Origin: Sphingobacteriales bacterium 50-39 | GTDB lineage: Bacteria; Bacteroidota; Bacteroidia; Chitinophagales; Chitinophagaceae | Length of the DNA stretch: 64,000 nucleotides | NCBI GenBank assembly: GCA_001898505.1 | Contig: MKTZ01000001.1 | Coordinates: forward strand, 868,001 to 932,000 | Direction: 5' to 3' | Shown here: piece after piece, positions 62,244-64,000 of the stretch | How positions within the stretch are numbered: position 1 is the first letter of the stretch | How the letters are laid out: every line of letters begins with the position of its first letter | Position numbers and translations under genes: made by a program | Notes under the pieces: model-generated | What the model was told of the DNA's origin: nothing | What the model saw: the letters and a program-made list of their open reading frames with translations, nothing else | Databases searched by the model: none

Positions 62244-64000
62244 ATGTCTGTTACAGCAAAACAATTCAAGCATGTGAGTTATTTATGGGATGAGAAAGCC
62301 GCGGCTGCCCTGGCCGGAGATGAAGTAGCGTTGTTGATATATCGCAGCAATCTACTGGGTGCCGATCTTCGTCTGACGAACTATGGGGGAGGGAATACAT
62401 CCTGTAAGACGATGGCCAAGGACCCGCTGACGGCCAAGGCGACGGAAGTGATGTGGGTGAAAGGTTCCGGCGGCGATCTGGGAACACTGAAGCGCAGTGG
62501 ACTGGCTGCTCTGTATGTCGACCGGCTGCTGAGCCTTAAGAATGTATACCGCGGACTGGAATTCGAGGATGAAATGGTGGAATTGTTCAATCATTGTATC
62601 TATGACCTCAGTTCGAAGGCGCCATCGATAGACACTCCCCTTCATGGATTCCTCCCTTTCGCGCATATCGATCATCTGCATCCCGATGCGGCTATTGCCA
62701 TTGCCGCGGCAAAGGATGGTAAAAAGATCACCCAGGAGCTGTTTGGTGGAAAGATCGGGTGGGTGGAATGGCAGCGTCCCGGATTCGATCTGGGGCTGAA
62801 GCTGAAGAAATGCCTGGATGAAAATCCTGGTATACGCGGTATCATGCTGGGCTCCCATGGACTTTTTACCTGGGGCGACACGGCATTCGAAAGCTATGTC
62901 AACACGCTGGAGGTGATAGAGACTTGTGCACAGTACCTGGAGGATCACATTGGAAAGAAGGGACCTGTATTCGGTGGGACGAGGCTAAAGCCCGCCCCCA
63001 AAGAAGAACGTCTTGCCAGGGCGGCGGAACTGGCTCCGGTGCTGAGAGGATTCTGCTCTTCGCATATCAAGATGGTGGGACATTTTACGGATGACGACCG
63101 GGTGCTTGAGTTTATCAATTCCAATGACCAGGCAAGGCTGGCTCCCATGGGGACGAGCTGCCCAGACCACTTCCTCCGTACCAAGATCAGCCCCCTGGTG
63201 TTGGACCTCAGCATCACGGAAGATCTTTCGGATGTAAAAAAGATAAAAGAAAAGCTGGCTCCGCAGTTCGAAGAGTACAGAAAGATGTATGCGGATTACT
63301 ATGAGACGTGCAAGCATCCCAATAGCCCGGCCATGAGGGACCCGAATCCGGTGGTCATATTATATCCGGGTATAGGGATGTTCACTTTTTCCAAGGATAA
63401 GCAGACGGCCCGGGTGGCGGCAGAATTTTATATCAATGCCATCAATGTGATGAAAGGCGCAGAAGCCGTATCTTCCTATACCTCCCTGCCGCGGCAGGAG
63501 GCGTTCAATATCGAATATTGGTTGCTGGAAGAGGCCAAGCTGCAGCGTATGCCAAAACCCAAGGCCTTGTCGGGAAGGATCGCCCTGGTGACGGGTAGCG
63601 CGGGTGGCATCGGAAAAGCCATCGCACGAAAATTCGCAGATGAAGGCGCCTGTGTGGTGATCAATGACAATGACGCACAGCGGTTGGAGTCTGCCAAACA
63701 AGAGTTTCAAAAACAGTACGGCCGGGATGTCTTTGCGGCCGAACTGCTGGACGTGACCGATCCCGGCACCATCCATCTGGCGTACAAGACGGCGGCCCTT
63801 GCATTCGGGGGGGTGGACATCGTAGTGAACTGCGCCGGACTGTCCATCTCCAAGCCGCTGGAAGAGCATACGGAGAAAGACTGGGACCTGTTGTATGATG
63901 TGCTGGTGAAAGGCCAGTTCCTCGTGACACAGGCGGGTGTAGCGATCATGCGGAAACAGGCCATCGGAGGGGATGTTATCAATATCGTCAGCAAGAATGC
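62244..64000 (+). CDS. Bifunctional L-rhamnulose-1-phosphate aldolase / short-chain dehydrogenase, 3' cut by window
   Basis: An open frame of 585 codons from ATG 62244 to the window end with no stop; about 120 residues are missing. Residues about 25-420 are a class II aldolase/adducin-type domain (LTNYGGGNTSCK, VKGSGGDLGTL, zinc site HGFLPFAHIDHLHPD, and IMLGSHGLFTWG). From about residue 445 an SDR domain starts (GRIALVTGSAGGIGKAIA, then VVNCAGLS). This is the RhaE-RhaW layout: cleavage of rhamnulose 1-phosphate to DHAP and lactaldehyde, then oxidation of lactaldehyde. It is right after rhaT. Isomerase and kinase genes are probably beyond the window. Confidence 0.93.
   Translation, partial: MSVTAKQFKHVSYLWDEKAAAALAGDEVALLIYRSNLLGADLRLTNYGGGNTSCKTMAKDPLTAKATEVMWVKGSGGDLGTLKRSGLAALYVDRLLSLKNVYRGLEFEDEMVELFNHCIYDLSSKAPSIDTPLHGFLPFAHIDHLHPDAAIAIAAAKDGKKITQELFGGKIGWVEWQRPGFDLGLKLKKCLDENPGIRGIMLGSHGLFTWGDTAFESYVNTLEVIETCAQYLEDHIGKKGPVFGGTRLKPAPKEERLARAAELAPVLRGFCSSHIKMVGHFTDDDRVLEFINSNDQARLAPMGTSCPDHFLRTKISPLVLDLSITEDLSDVKKIKEKLAPQFEEYRKMYADYYETCKHPNSPAMRDPNPVVILYPGIGMFTFSKDKQTARVAAEFYINAINVMKGAEAVSSYTSLPRQEAFNIEYWLLEEAKLQRMPKPKALSGRIALVTGSAGGIGKAIARKFADEGACVVINDNDAQRLESAKQEFQKQYGRDVFAAELLDVTDPGTIHLAYKTAALAFGGVDIVVNCAGLSISKPLEEHTEKDWDLLYDVLVKGQFLVTQAGVAIMRKQAIGGDVINIVSKN

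Noticed and set aside
1-64000. tRNA, rRNA, CRISPR array, insertion sequence or prophage
   Set aside because: No cloverleaf, regular repeat-spacer pattern, transposase or phage structural gene was seen; intergenic gaps are short.

Overview
This window reads as a chromosome segment from a glycan-degrading member of the Bacteroidota, most likely Chitinophagaceae or a close relative. The evidence is two ECF sigma/FecR/SusC/SusD loci, many glycoside hydrolases with signal peptides, a type IX secretion C-terminal domain, TAnnTTTG-type promoter remnants, and short gene starts without Shine-Dalgarno sequences. The genus cannot be fixed from sequence alone. No rRNA, tRNA, CRISPR array, prophage or insertion sequence was recognised.

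Layout. (1) 1-19.8 kb: a 5'-truncated DUF6067-type glycosidase, a FAH-family dehydratase, then polysaccharide utilisation locus 1: ECF sigma, FecR, SusC with STN domain, SusD, GH20 hexosaminidase, an HGSNAT-like acyltransferase, and a very large lipoprotein that joins two FG-GAP/UnbV propeller regions to an ADP-ribosylglycohydrolase domain. dGTPase follows. (2) 19.9-29.2 kb: locus 2, with a divergent ECF sigma, then FecR, SusC, SusD, a LamG lipoprotein and a GH130 enzyme, ending in a strong terminator. (3) 29.2-31.5 kb: a MocR-type regulator and a Phd/PIN toxin-antitoxin pair. (4) 31.7-36.2 kb: GH109 alpha-N-acetylgalactosaminidase, an N-acetylhexosamine 1-kinase-like protein and a LacI regulator, then two tiny XRE regulators and a small membrane protein. 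(5) 36.2-40.2 kb: a T9SS cargo protein and a GH127 beta-L-arabinofuranosidase. (6) 40.2-45 kb: an AraC regulator divergent from a D-amino-acid oxidoreductase, DapA-like lyase and APC permease, which resembles 4-hydroxyproline catabolism. (7) 45-51.1 kb: an RND efflux operon in which the inner-membrane pump and outer-membrane factor are one 1516-residue reading frame. (8) 51.2-64 kb: GH39, small accessory genes, a LacI regulator divergent from kduD-kduI-hexuronate transporter, a sugar porter, an NTF2-like protein, a broken YhcG-type nuclease, rhaT and a 3'-truncated aldolase-dehydrogenase for L-rhamnose.

How it fits together. Loci 1 and 2 import and trim GlcNAc- and mannose-containing glycans; GH109 plus kinase frees and activates GalNAc; the right end handles unsaturated uronate and rhamnose, the two sugars of the rhamnogalacturonan backbone, with GH127 and GH39 plausibly removing side-chain sugars. 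The less ordinary signals are the propeller-hydrolase fusion, the RND-OMF fusion that keeps an internal lipobox, a structured leader shared by both susC genes, and an intrinsic terminator separating ECF sigma from FecR in locus 1.
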